A DNA stretch of 28,726 nt from SZUA-76 sp945787585 (GTDB lineage Bacteria > Pseudomonadota > Gammaproteobacteria > SZUA-140). The notes under the pieces were generated by a model. That model searched no databases. It had not been told where the DNA came from and saw only the letters and a list, made by a program, of their open reading frames with translations. Positions 8,354 through 15,912 of the stretch are shown here, piece by piece. The stretch lies in contig CAMYIG010000014.1 in assembly GCA_947258425.1 (NCBI GenBank), positions 1 through 28,726 on the forward strand, given 5' to 3'. How positions within the stretch are numbered: position 1 is the first letter of the stretch; the number at the start of each line of letters is the position of its first letter. The translations under genes and the position numbers were made by a program.

Positions 8354-8704
8354 ATGAAACGTCTGTACATGCTGACCGCAGCGACCGCCATTGCAGCCAC
8401 AACCGGTTGTTCAGTGTCTAACGATTTCACTCCGGTTGCCGGCAATTCGGGGGAAGAGATCTTCAGCAATGCCTGTATTGACTGCCATACTCCAAAAGAT
8501 GGCTATATTTTCAATATTTCTCATGAGAAGGCAAACGTCGCAACGCTTGCGACGATCATCAATAAAGGTGAAATGATCATGCCGGCATTCCCCAATATTC
8601 AAGGGGCCGAACTCACCGCCATCAGCGAATTTGTGCTCGCCAACAACAAAGTCGACCCGACGGAAGCGATAGAGAATGCAGATAATCCTGATATCAGTGA
8701 ATAA
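8354..8704 (+). CDS. Small lipoprotein-type c-type cytochrome (monoheme)
   Basis: A 116-residue protein. Residues 1-19 form a lipoprotein-like signal peptide ending TTGC, so Cys19 may be lipidated; the box is imperfect because the -3 residue is Thr. The single heme site is CIDCH at 41-45, with His45 as proximal ligand and Met76 in IMPAFP as probable distal ligand, as in class I cytochromes c. The C-terminus is short and acidic. It is expected on the periplasmic side, probably membrane-anchored, moving electrons between a donor and an oxidase or reductase. GAGGA just upstream supports the ATG. It appears monocistronic: a hairpin follows at 8743-8765 and no redox partner gene is adjacent. The cytochrome call is firm; its partners are unknown. 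Confidence 0.9.
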   Translation: MKRLYMLTAATAIAATTGCSVSNDFTPVAGNSGEEIFSNACIDCHTPKDGYIFNISHEKANVATLATIINKGEMIMPAFPNIQGAELTAISEFVLANNKVDPTEAIENADNPDISE

Positions 8705-8742
8705 CGGTTCATCCATCGTCGCGTAAATGTAAGCCCCAGCAA

Positions 8743-8765
8743 ACGAGCACTTTCAATGTGCTCGT
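8743..8765 (+). terminator. Hairpin after the cytochrome c gene, possible terminator
   Basis: A perfect 8-base stem ACGAGCAC/GTGCTCGT with a seven-base loop lies 40 bases after the cytochrome stop codon. The T-run behind it is weak (GTTCTTCC), so intrinsic termination is plausible rather than certain. Confidence 0.45.
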
Positions 8766-8917
8766 GTTCTTCCGCCCCCTCTCTGACTTAATATCACCCC
8801 CCTCATCAGCGTTTTAAAAAAGCAATAAACCTGATAAACAACAATCAGTTAATAAAACATAAAGTTCACATAATTATTGATCTACTGACTGTCGAGCAGG
8901 CTGCGTTGGTCGATATA

Positions 8918-8947
8918 TTGATATACCCAGTAAATAAAGCATACACT
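8918..8947 (+). promoter_or_regulatory. Putative sigma-70 promoter of the homogentisate operon
   Basis: TTGATA (8918-8923) and TACACT (8942-8947) are separated by 18 bases, matching the -35 and -10 consensus at five and four of six positions. Transcription would start near 8954, just before the GAGGTGA ribosome-binding site (8958-8964) of hpd. The very short leader makes this tentative. Confidence 0.35.
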
Positions 8948-8968
8948 CAACGATAGTGAGGTGATGTC

Positions 8969-10021
8969 ATGCATAGTGCTGAGAACCCGATGGGAACCGA
9001 TGGCTTTGAGTTTGTCGAATACACCGCACCAGACACGCGTGCACTCGAGGCACTCTTCACGCAGATGGGGTTTAGCGCGATTGCGAAACACCGTTCCAAG
9101 GATGTCGTCCTCTATCGCCAGGGCAGTATCAATTTTATCATCAATCATGAGCCTGATAGCTTTGCGCAGCATTTCGCTGCGGAACATGGCCCCTCTTGCT
9201 GCGCCTTTGCGATCCGTGTCGAAGACGCCGCGCGCGCCTATCATCGCGCAATCGAACTCGGTGCCGAACCGTTTGAAGGCAAAGTCGGGCCAATGGAACT
9301 CAATATCCCTGCAATTCGGGGCATCGGTGATAGCGCGCTCTATCTGGTTGACCGCTATGAAGACCGCTCTATCTATGACGTCGATTTTATCCCTATCGAA
9401 GGGGCCGATCTCAACCCAACTGGCGCAGGCCTGCTCGAGATAGATCACCTCACCCACAATGTCCACCACGGACGCATGGATGAATGGGCACAGTTCTACA
9501 CAAAACTCTTCAACTTCCGTGAGATCCGTTATTTTGATATCACCGGCAAGGCGACCGGTCTCAAATCACGCGCGATGACCAGCCCCTGTGGCAAGATCCG
9601 TATCCCGATCAATGAACCTTCCGACGATAAGTCCCAGATCCAGGAATATCTGAATGCCTATCACGGCGAAGGGATTCAGCACATCGCACTGACCAGCGAC
9701 AATATCTATCAAAGTGTCGATCGACTCAACGCCAACGGCATCGCACTGCTCGACGCCCCCGACACCTACTACGAGCTGCTTGAAGCACGCCTGCCCGACC
9801 ACGGTGAGGACCTCGAAGCGCTGCAACAGCGCCGCATCCTGATCGACGGTGACCTTGAAAATGAAAAGGGGCTGCTCTTGCAGATCTTCACCCAGACGGT
9901 GATCGGCCCGATCTTTTTCGAGATCATCCAGCGCAAAGGCAACGACGGCTTCGGCGAAGGAAATTTCCGCGCACTGTTTGAATCGATAGAGCTAGATCAG
10001 ATCAAACGAGGCGTCATTTAA
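8969..10021 (+). CDS. hpd: 4-hydroxyphenylpyruvate dioxygenase
   Basis: An Fe(II) enzyme that converts 4-hydroxyphenylpyruvate, from tyrosine transamination, to homogentisate with loss of CO2. The 350-residue length is typical of bacterial HPPD. The two vicinal-oxygen-chelate halves are visible. The catalytic C-terminal half carries the iron triad His160 (IDHLTHNV), His238 (GIQHIAL) and Glu318 (FFEIIQR), nearly the same positions as in the Pseudomonas enzyme. The closing segment GNFRALFESIE is the family signature that covers the active site. A strong GAGGTGA ribosome-binding site lies five bases before the ATG. It is the first gene of a compact operon, and hmgA follows after a single base. 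No tyrosine aminotransferase or regulator is in the window. Confidence 0.97.
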   Translation: MHSAENPMGTDGFEFVEYTAPDTRALEALFTQMGFSAIAKHRSKDVVLYRQGSINFIINHEPDSFAQHFAAEHGPSCCAFAIRVEDAARAYHRAIELGAEPFEGKVGPMELNIPAIRGIGDSALYLVDRYEDRSIYDVDFIPIEGADLNPTGAGLLEIDHLTHNVHHGRMDEWAQFYTKLFNFREIRYFDITGKATGLKSRAMTSPCGKIRIPINEPSDDKSQIQEYLNAYHGEGIQHIALTSDNIYQSVDRLNANGIALLDAPDTYYELLEARLPDHGEDLEALQQRRILIDGDLENEKGLLLQIFTQTVIGPIFFEIIQRKGNDGFGEGNFRALFESIELDQIKRGVI

Positions 10022-10022
10022 C

Positions 10023-11144
10023 ATGCCCAAATGGATCTCACTCCCGCGTAGCGAAGGTCAGACCTCACGTCAGGCACACACCGATCTGCCCGCTGACAGC
10101 TTCGAACGCGAGCTTGGTAAAGAGGGTTTTTACGGGCCGGCGACACAGATGTATCATCGCCATCCGCCCACGGGCTGGGCTACATTTGAAGGGCCACTGC
10201 GACCCCGCGCCTTCGATTGCACAAAGCTCGATGCGATCACGGCATCACCGTGGGACGCCACCCAGCTGCTCGGCAATAACCATGTCGTCATCCGTTTCTG
10301 GCGTACTGACCAAAATATGGATCACCTCATCCGTAATGCCGACGGTGACGAACTGCTTTTCATTCATCAGGGCGAGGCTAAACTTTTTTGCGACTACGGC
10401 CATCTCTCAATTCGTGAAGGCGACTATATTATGCTACCTCGCGGCACGATGTGGCGTCTCGAAACCAGCACCGAACTCAGCATGCTGATGATCGAAGCGA
10501 CCAACGACAGCTTCACCCTGCCCGACAAAGGCATTACGGGCCATCACGCGATATTCGACCCAGCCGTACTTGATACGCCACAGATCAACGACCCCTTTCG
10601 TGCTCAGCAAAATGAAACCACGTGGCCGGTCGTAATCAAACGCCACAACCAGTTTTCGACCATCACCTATCCATTCAACCCACTGGATGCGATCGGCTGG
10701 CACGGCACGCTGATGCCGCTGCGGGTTAACTGGCGCGATATCCGCCCACTGATGAGCCACCGCTATCACCTGCCACCCTCGGCCCACACCACCTTTGTCA
10801 GCAGCCGTTTTGTCGTCTGTACTTTCTGTCCGCGACCGTTGGAAAGTGATCCCGGCGCACTCAAGGTACCGTTCTTTCACAGCAATGATGATTACGATGA
10901 GGTGCTCTTTTATCATATGGGTGATTTCTTTTCGCGTGACAACATCCACCCCGGCATGATCAGCTTTCACCCCAGTGGTTTGCCACACGGGCCACACCCC
11001 AAAGCGCTGGCCACCGGCATGAAAAACGAACGCAAGGCTACCGACGAAGTGGCGGTAATGATCGATACGCGTGACGGCCTGTCAGTCGCACCGCAAGCGG
11101 AAGCCGTCGAATGGCAAAACTACGTCAACTCGTGGAAGGAATAA
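10023..11144 (+). CDS. hmgA: Homogentisate 1,2-dioxygenase (short bacterial form)
   Basis: Cleaves the aromatic ring of homogentisate with O2 to give maleylacetoacetate. The 373-residue protein is shorter than the roughly 430-residue Pseudomonas/human type and belongs to the compact cupin form. The C-terminal signature is complete: FFHSNDDYDEVLFYH at 284-298, then HPGMISFHPSGLPHGPHP from 309 to 326. By comparison with the known enzyme, His286, Glu293 and His322 are the likely Fe(II) ligands. The first half carries another cupin-like stretch (HQGEAKLFCDYGHLSIREGD near 115). One base separates it from hpd, so the two are cotranscribed. Nothing looks broken. Assignment rests on this signature plus position between HPPD and the FAH-family gene. 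Confidence 0.95.
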   Translation: MPKWISLPRSEGQTSRQAHTDLPADSFERELGKEGFYGPATQMYHRHPPTGWATFEGPLRPRAFDCTKLDAITASPWDATQLLGNNHVVIRFWRTDQNMDHLIRNADGDELLFIHQGEAKLFCDYGHLSIREGDYIMLPRGTMWRLETSTELSMLMIEATNDSFTLPDKGITGHHAIFDPAVLDTPQINDPFRAQQNETTWPVVIKRHNQFSTITYPFNPLDAIGWHGTLMPLRVNWRDIRPLMSHRYHLPPSAHTTFVSSRFVVCTFCPRPLESDPGALKVPFFHSNDDYDEVLFYHMGDFFSRDNIHPGMISFHPSGLPHGPHPKALATGMKNERKATDEVAVMIDTRDGLSVAPQAEAVEWQNYVNSWKE

Positions 11145-11150
11145 GTAACA

Positions 11151-12125
11151 ATGAAACTCGCATCACTCAATACCGGCGGACGTGATGGCACGCTGATCGT
11201 CACCAATCGTGAACTGACACGTTACGTTGCCGTACCAAAGGTCGCTACAACACTCCAGCATGCACTCGAACACTGGGAGGTGTGCCTGCCACAACTCAAG
11301 GAGCTCTATTGCGAACTCAATGAAGGCACCCTCGAAGGCAACCCACTCAACATAAACAACCTCTCTGCCCCATTACCGCGCGCCTATCAATGGCTCGATG
11401 GCAGCGCCTACCTGAGCCATGTCGAGCGCGTTCGTAAGGCGCGTGGCGCGGAGATGCCCGCCAGCCTGCTCACAGATCCACTAATGTATCAGGGCGGCAG
11501 CGACACATTTCTTGGCCCGCGCAATACAATCCATGCTACGGACGAAGCGTGGGGTATCGATTTCGAATCCGAGATCGCAGTGATCACCGACGATGTACCG
11601 CTCGGGTGCGATGCCAACGCGGCTGCCAACCACATAAAACTATTGATGCTGGTCAATGATGTCTCACTGCGCAACCTGATTCCCGCTGAACTCGCCAAAG
11701 GGTTTGGTTTTATCCACGGCAAACCGCCATGCGCCTTTTCTCCGGTGGCCGTGACACCCGATGAACTGGGTGACGACTGGCGCGACAGCAAACTACATCG
11801 TCCACTCGTTACCACTTTCAATGACGAGTTATTTGGCGATCCGAATGCCGGTGCAGATATGCAGTTCAGCTTCGCGCAACTGATTCAACACGCCGCAAAG
11901 ACACGGCCCCTCGGTAGCGGTACTATTATTGGCTCCGGCACCGTCTCCAATCACGACGTCGCGCGTGGCTGTTCCTGCCTCGTTGAACGCCGCGTACTGG
12001 AAATCATAGAACATGGTGAAGCGAAAACTCAATTCATGAAACATGGCGATCGCATTCACATCGACATGTTGGATGATAATGGCCATTCGATTTTTGGTAG
12101 CATCGAACAGGTTGTTGTCCCATGA
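11151..12125 (+). CDS. fahA: Fumarylacetoacetate hydrolase family protein (fumarylacetoacetase role)
   Basis: Expected to hydrolyse fumarylacetoacetate to fumarate and acetoacetate, the last step of the homogentisate route. The 324-residue protein is the short bacterial FAH type, clearly smaller than the roughly 420-residue eukaryotic enzyme. The metal site is visible as FESE (Glu139, Glu141) and Asp170 in LVNDVS, with Asp109 in TDPLMYQG a candidate fourth acidic ligand. GSGTVSNHD near the C-terminus is the conserved FAH glycine loop. AAGGA ten bases upstream supports the ATG. Its stop codon overlaps the start of maiA in ATGA, indicating translational coupling. FAH-family proteins have varied substrates, so the specific role is inferred from operon context. 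Confidence 0.9.
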   Translation: MKLASLNTGGRDGTLIVTNRELTRYVAVPKVATTLQHALEHWEVCLPQLKELYCELNEGTLEGNPLNINNLSAPLPRAYQWLDGSAYLSHVERVRKARGAEMPASLLTDPLMYQGGSDTFLGPRNTIHATDEAWGIDFESEIAVITDDVPLGCDANAAANHIKLLMLVNDVSLRNLIPAELAKGFGFIHGKPPCAFSPVAVTPDELGDDWRDSKLHRPLVTTFNDELFGDPNAGADMQFSFAQLIQHAAKTRPLGSGTIIGSGTVSNHDVARGCSCLVERRVLEIIEHGEAKTQFMKHGDRIHIDMLDDNGHSIFGSIEQVVVP

Positions 12126-12787
12126 GTAAGCTAACGCTATACACCTACTGCCGTAGTACGGCTGCGTACCGGGTACGCATCGCGCTGAATTTGAAAAAAC
12201 TCGATTACACCCCGCACTTTGTCAATTTGAAAAAAGATGGCGGCGAACAGCACTCGACACAATATCGCGAGATTAACCCACAAGGGCTAGTCCCTATGCT
12301 CATTGACGGCGACGCGCGTGTGACACAATCACTGGCAATCATCGAATACCTCGAAGAGCGCCAGCCATCACCATCGCTATTACCAAGCACACCATTACTA
12401 CGCGCACAGGCTAGATCACTGGCACAACAGATCTGTTGTGATATTCATCCGCTCAATAATCTACGTGTACTTAGCTACTTACGAACGGAGATGAAACAAG
12501 ATGAAGCCGCGCGCCATCACTGGTATCAACACTGGATTGCTGAAGGACTGACCGCGCTTGAGCAACAACTCACGGAACATGGTAAACACCAAAGCCACTA
12601 CTGCTTTGGCGATGCGCCTACCATCGCAGACCTTTGCCTGATTCCTCAACTTTATAATGCCAGACGCTTTAATTGCGACACCAGTCAATACCCAACCCTC
12701 AACAAGATCGAAGACCATTGCATGGCCCTCAGCGCCTTCCAGCATGCCGCGCCTGAACATCAACCCGATTTCGAACTCCCCTCCTGA
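12122..12787 (+). CDS. maiA: Maleylacetoacetate isomerase (zeta-class glutathione S-transferase)
   Basis: Glutathione-dependent cis-trans isomerisation of maleylacetoacetate to fumarylacetoacetate, linking hmgA and the FAH gene. The protein has 221 residues with a thioredoxin-like N-terminal domain (about 1-85) and a helical C-terminal domain. The zeta-class signature near the N-terminus reads CRSTAAYRVRIALNLKKL; the usual SSC/SSA triplet is STA, keeping Ser12 as catalytic candidate. Other family marks are NPQGLVPML at 52-60, TQSLAIIEYLEE near 68 and DAPTIADLCLIPQLYNA near 164. It starts inside the stop of the previous gene (ATGA overlap). Operon position and zeta signature together make the function very likely. 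Confidence 0.94.
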   Translation: MSKLTLYTYCRSTAAYRVRIALNLKKLDYTPHFVNLKKDGGEQHSTQYREINPQGLVPMLIDGDARVTQSLAIIEYLEERQPSPSLLPSTPLLRAQARSLAQQICCDIHPLNNLRVLSYLRTEMKQDEAARHHWYQHWIAEGLTALEQQLTEHGKHQSHYCFGDAPTIADLCLIPQLYNARRFNCDTSQYPTLNKIEDHCMALSAFQHAAPEHQPDFELPS

Positions 12788-12804
12788 CGACAGCGACGAT
12801 TTCT

Positions 12805-13731
12805 ATGAATGATGCCAGCACACTCACTCTGTTTGCCAAACAGCATAATATAGAAGGGCTTACTGAACCTTCACTCAAGGCACTGATCGCGAATGAGGTC
12901 GGCTACACCATCGACAAGGCACAACGTTTTCTCGCCTTTCAGAAACGCATTAATGAAGAGCTACTCAACCATCCTGTCATCGTCAGTAACCACTACTGCA
13001 ACTGGTTCGAGCAGGGCCATCAAAACAAGGCGCAAATCAGCGCGTTTGTGGTGCAGTTTTCAGTGTTCTCAAACCTGTTTCTGATCGCGCAACTGCATAA
13101 AACCATCAATGCCGACACACTTGAAGGCATGCACGCATCCAAAGAGATTCTTGCCAATGAGATTGGCGTTATTTTCAATGACCAAAACACCGCAAAGAAA
13201 ACGAAAGATGACCTTAACGCTGCAACTAATCCAGACATCGTCTCAACCGAAGGGTCAGTCGAGGGCGGACAATTTCGTTTCAAAGCCGCCCACTTTGAAT
13301 GGCTCTATCGCATGGCGCAAAAACTCGGCCTTGAATTTAATGATATTGGCAAACGACGACACGGCACCGAATCAACGCTATTTTTCTGCGATGAACTTAC
13401 CCGTATTTACGGCAATGAAGATTACCTGATTTCACAGGCTGCCAGCTACGCCGTCGAAAACTGGGCCGCCGCCGGTTTCTGGGAGCAACTCATCAAAGGG
13501 TTTGATAAATTCAATGACACTAGCGACATCAAACTTCCCCTCGGCTTTTTCACCTGGCACGCATTGATAGAGTCACAGCACGCCGCACATACTCAGGAAG
13601 AGCTGGAAGAACTCTATTTTAATCGTGACATTGATGAAGATAAGTTTATTTATTATGGCAACGAAATGCTGAATGGAGTCGCTGAATTTTGGGATGGCCT
13701 CGAAAAACAGCGGCGAACACTAGCAGATTAA
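12805..13731 (+). CDS. Heme-oxygenase-like putative diiron protein (iron-containing redox enzyme family)
   Basis: A 308-residue, probably all-helical cytoplasmic protein of unknown substrate. It resembles the TenA/PqqC/CADD-like heme-oxygenase-fold group. Visible family patterns are FSVFSNLFLIAQL (85-97), ILANEIG (115-121), AAHFEWLYRMAQKLGLE (161-177), YAVENW (215-220) and HALIESQH (252-259). Lining up with the diiron ligands I recall for CADD (E-H-E-H-x3-D-x2-H) gives Glu119, His163, Glu218, His252, Glu256 and His259; gaps of 55, 34, 4 and 3 residues after His163 closely match that family. A polar insertion (about 122-160) separates Glu119 from His163. It begins 17 bases after maiA with a poor ribosome-binding site, so is likely the last operon gene. 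The fold is probable, the diiron site inferred and the reaction unknown. Confidence 0.7.
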   Translation: MNDASTLTLFAKQHNIEGLTEPSLKALIANEVGYTIDKAQRFLAFQKRINEELLNHPVIVSNHYCNWFEQGHQNKAQISAFVVQFSVFSNLFLIAQLHKTINADTLEGMHASKEILANEIGVIFNDQNTAKKTKDDLNAATNPDIVSTEGSVEGGQFRFKAAHFEWLYRMAQKLGLEFNDIGKRRHGTESTLFFCDELTRIYGNEDYLISQAASYAVENWAAAGFWEQLIKGFDKFNDTSDIKLPLGFFTWHALIESQHAAHTQEELEELYFNRDIDEDKFIYYGNEMLNGVAEFWDGLEKQRRTLAD

Positions 13732-14012
13732 TCATACCCCGTCACGGTAATAACGCAAAAATATTGATGCTTTTCGTCATTATTTATTTGATAAAATCCA
13801 TTTCTTCTTTCACACTACTCCACTGAACATCACAACGCTGATTATTAGTTAATCACTCAACACAGACAGACAGTCACTTTGAAAATGTGAACTAGTCCAA
13901 TATTTGCTCATAGCGCTCTGTTAATATCCTAAAAAATTTCATAAAACACCCTTGAATAAACCAGGGTCAATAACCTTTTTATTTTCATGGCTACAAATAC
14001 CGGGGAGTCAAC
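13732..14012. other. AT-rich intergenic region before the OmpA-family gene
   Basis: About 280 bases with no credible gene. It should hold the end of the homogentisate operon transcript and the promoter of the OmpA-family lipoprotein. A strong GGGGAG ribosome-binding site precedes the ATG at 14013. I see only weak promoter-like hexamers (for example TTGAAA near 13879) and a five-base hairpin near 13948-13967, none good enough to call. Confidence 0.45.
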
Positions 14013-14858
14013 ATGATATATCGCATACTTACCATCACCATACTGCTCACAGTCTTTTTAACCGGCTGTGTTTCCAGTGGCAAACATGAAATGGCGCTCG
14101 CAGAGCTGGACTCGATGAAGCAATCTCTGGGCAGTGCGCAAGATGAAATTAATCGTAATCAACAACAAATTGAAAAAACAAAACAGGCATTGGCTGCGGC
14201 AGAACAACAGATCGCACAAACTGAACAAGAATTAGCGGACGCACGTAAGAAGGTAGCTGCCACGCAGGATGACGTCACTAAACTTGAAGCCAAAAAACAG
14301 GCGCTTCAAAAAGAACTCTCCGCCTCTCAGGCACAACTCGCCACACTACGAGAGATAGAGGCCGAAACCACACGTCGTAACGAAATCTATGCGCAATTTG
14401 TCAATCGTCTAAAAACCATGATCGATGGCGGCCAATTAACGGTCAGCATTGAACAGGGCCGCATTGTGATCAATCTGCCCAATAACGTACTGTTTAAAAG
14501 TGGTAGCGCTAATCTAAACCCTGAAAGTACTGAGGCGATAACACCTATCGCGGCCGCAATGAGTCAGTTTTCAGACAGACGTTTTCAGATTGAGGGGCAT
14601 ACTGATAATAACCCCATTAACACCGCTCGCTTTCCAAGTAACTGGGAGCTATCCACCGCGCGTGCGCTCGCTGTCGTCCATCTGTTAACAGAGCTTGGGG
14701 TTACACCTGAAAATATCTCCGCAGCTGGTTTTGGTGAATTTCACCCAAGATCCTCTAATGAGACTGCGGAAGGTCGAGAGCTTAATCGCCGCATTGAGAT
14801 CATCATGCTGCCTAATCTTGATATCCTTTCAAATGAGCTACCGAACATCACGCCTTAA
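14013..14858 (+). CDS. OmpA-family lipoprotein with coiled-coil stalk
   Basis: A 281-residue envelope protein. Residues 1-19 are a lipoprotein signal peptide with lipobox LTGC, and Cys19 is the lipidation site; residue +2 is Val, compatible with outer-membrane sorting. Residues 25-125 are rich in Gln, Glu, Ala and Lys with no Pro, a long coiled coil. Residues 155-265 form an OmpA/MotB-like peptidoglycan-binding domain: NNVLFKSGSANLNP (157-170), IEGHTDNNP (193-201), WELSTARA (211-218), GFGEFHP and NRRIEI near the end, including the acidic and Arg residues that bind diaminopimelate. The architecture suggests an outer-membrane anchor tethered to the cell wall. GGGGAG five bases before the ATG is a strong ribosome-binding site. 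It is convergent with the DMT transporter across a large stem-loop. The precise partner is unknown. Confidence 0.9.
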   Translation: MIYRILTITILLTVFLTGCVSSGKHEMALAELDSMKQSLGSAQDEINRNQQQIEKTKQALAAAEQQIAQTEQELADARKKVAATQDDVTKLEAKKQALQKELSASQAQLATLREIEAETTRRNEIYAQFVNRLKTMIDGGQLTVSIEQGRIVINLPNNVLFKSGSANLNPESTEAITPIAAAMSQFSDRRFQIEGHTDNNPINTARFPSNWELSTARALAVVHLLTELGVTPENISAAGFGEFHPRSSNETAEGRELNRRIEIIMLPNLDILSNELPNITP

Positions 14859-14881
14859 TCAGAGGTGCTGAACCTAACCTG

Positions 14882-14934
14882 GCGCAGGAAGCCACAGCTG
14901 TGACTAGAATGATTGCAACACTGGCTTCCTGCGC
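14882..14934. terminator. Large stem-loop between convergent genes, probable bidirectional terminator
   Basis: A perfect 13-base inverted repeat, GCGCAGGAAGCCA (14882-14894) and its complement (14922-14934), encloses a 27-base loop, 24 bases after the OmpA-family stop and 9 bases before the DMT-transporter stop. There is no long T-run on either side, so termination is inferred from position and stem strength. A REP-like repeat is an alternative. Confidence 0.5.
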
Positions 14935-14942
14935 TGATTATG

Positions 14943-15824
14943 CTATTTATTGCCGCGCATCTGATGCCGTGCGGCATACCAACCAGCAAGCACAATCAGC
15001 ACCCCGCCGACCCACTCGTTGAGCATCACCTGCTCATCGGTAAGCAGTTGTGCAGAGACCGCGCCGACCACCAGTTCAAATAGTAAAATCACCGCCGAGC
15101 GATGCGCCGGCATATGCGTCACCCCGTAAAGCACCACCAGCGTCATCACCACCATGCCGATCGCACCAAGTGAAAGTGCGCCGATCACCACACCGCGCTC
15201 CACCTCCGGCAGCGGCACGGCGGCCACCAGTAGCCACACCGCGGCAAGCGAGACCGCACCTACCCAGGTGAAGACGGTCTTCACCCAGATCTCGACGTCG
15301 TGCATTTTGCGAATCAGCACGTTGGCGAATGCAAAGGCAAAACCGGATGAGAGCGCCAGCCAGTCCGCCCTGCCCTGCGGCCACGGCACACCCATGTCGG
15401 TATCCCACAACATGATCAGCGCACCGCATAGCGCCAGCAACAGCGTAATGCGCGCGGCGCGGGTCAGTGGCTCATCGAGCAGCATTTTACTGAGGATCAC
15501 CGTCCATAGTGGTGAGAGAAAAAAGAGCAGCGTTACGCGCACCACATTGCCTTCGATAATCGCAAGGATAAAAGCGATATTGCACCACGCGCTGACAAAG
15601 GCGAGCAACAGCAGCATCCACGGGCGCACGATGGGATAGCCACGCCGCCACACCACCGGCAGGCCGACCATCAACGCTGCACCGTAGATCAGCAACGATG
15701 CCCACAGACCCACCAGACCGTTCTGCTCCAATAATCGCAACGGATACCAGAAGGTTCCCCACAGGGTCGCGCCGAGTAATAACGCCAGGACGGGCAAGAT
15801 AATGTGGCTCTGTTTGGACGGCAT
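14943..15824 (-). CDS. EamA/DMT-superfamily transporter
   Basis: An integral inner-membrane protein of about 293 residues with roughly ten hydrophobic helices in two EamA-type halves (about 5-135 and 150-290). The first helix contains LLLGATLWGTFWYPLRLL, and the first half ends with LLDEPLTRAARITLLLALCGALIML, split here by SPLWTVILSK, the usual EamA repeat pattern. Such proteins export metabolites or amino acids, but the substrate cannot be predicted. The start at 15824 (MPSKQ) is preferred: the frame is open up to an ATG at 15896, but that would add 24 polar residues and leave only 16 bases before dapC. Neither start has a good ribosome-binding site. It is divergent from dapC with a short shared promoter region. 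Confidence 0.88.
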   Translation of the reverse strand: MPSKQSHIILPVLALLLGATLWGTFWYPLRLLEQNGLVGLWASLLIYGAALMVGLPVVWRRGYPIVRPWMLLLLAFVSAWCNIAFILAIIEGNVVRVTLLFFLSPLWTVILSKMLLDEPLTRAARITLLLALCGALIMLWDTDMGVPWPQGRADWLALSSGFAFAFANVLIRKMHDVEIWVKTVFTWVGAVSLAAVWLLVAAVPLPEVERGVVIGALSLGAIGMVVMTLVVLYGVTHMPAHRSAVILLFELVVGAVSAQLLTDEQVMLNEWVGGVLIVLAGWYAARHQMRGNK

Positions 15825-15912
15825 ATGGCTGAATGAATTATACTGTGCGGATAACTTTAAATTTTGCCTACCATAGCACGGCTCGCCCACTTTCACATTC
15901 GACTAAACGCGC

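Noticed and set aside
8882..9469. Long open frame on the minus strand opposite hpd
   Set aside because: It is the antisense shadow of the clearly conserved HPPD sequence and has no recognisable protein features.
10434..10997. Long open frame on the minus strand opposite hmgA
   Set aside because: Antisense shadow of the homogentisate dioxygenase catalytic region; no supporting start site or motif.
13948..13967. Small hairpin ACCCT/AGGGT before the OmpA-family gene, followed by T-rich DNA
   Set aside because: The stem is only five bases with a ten-base loop, so it is too weak to call a terminator or leader structure.
15837..15842. Perfect TATAAT on the minus strand just upstream of the DMT transporter start
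   Set aside because: No -35 hexamer at suitable distance, and the leader would be only about six bases, so a promoter call is not supported.
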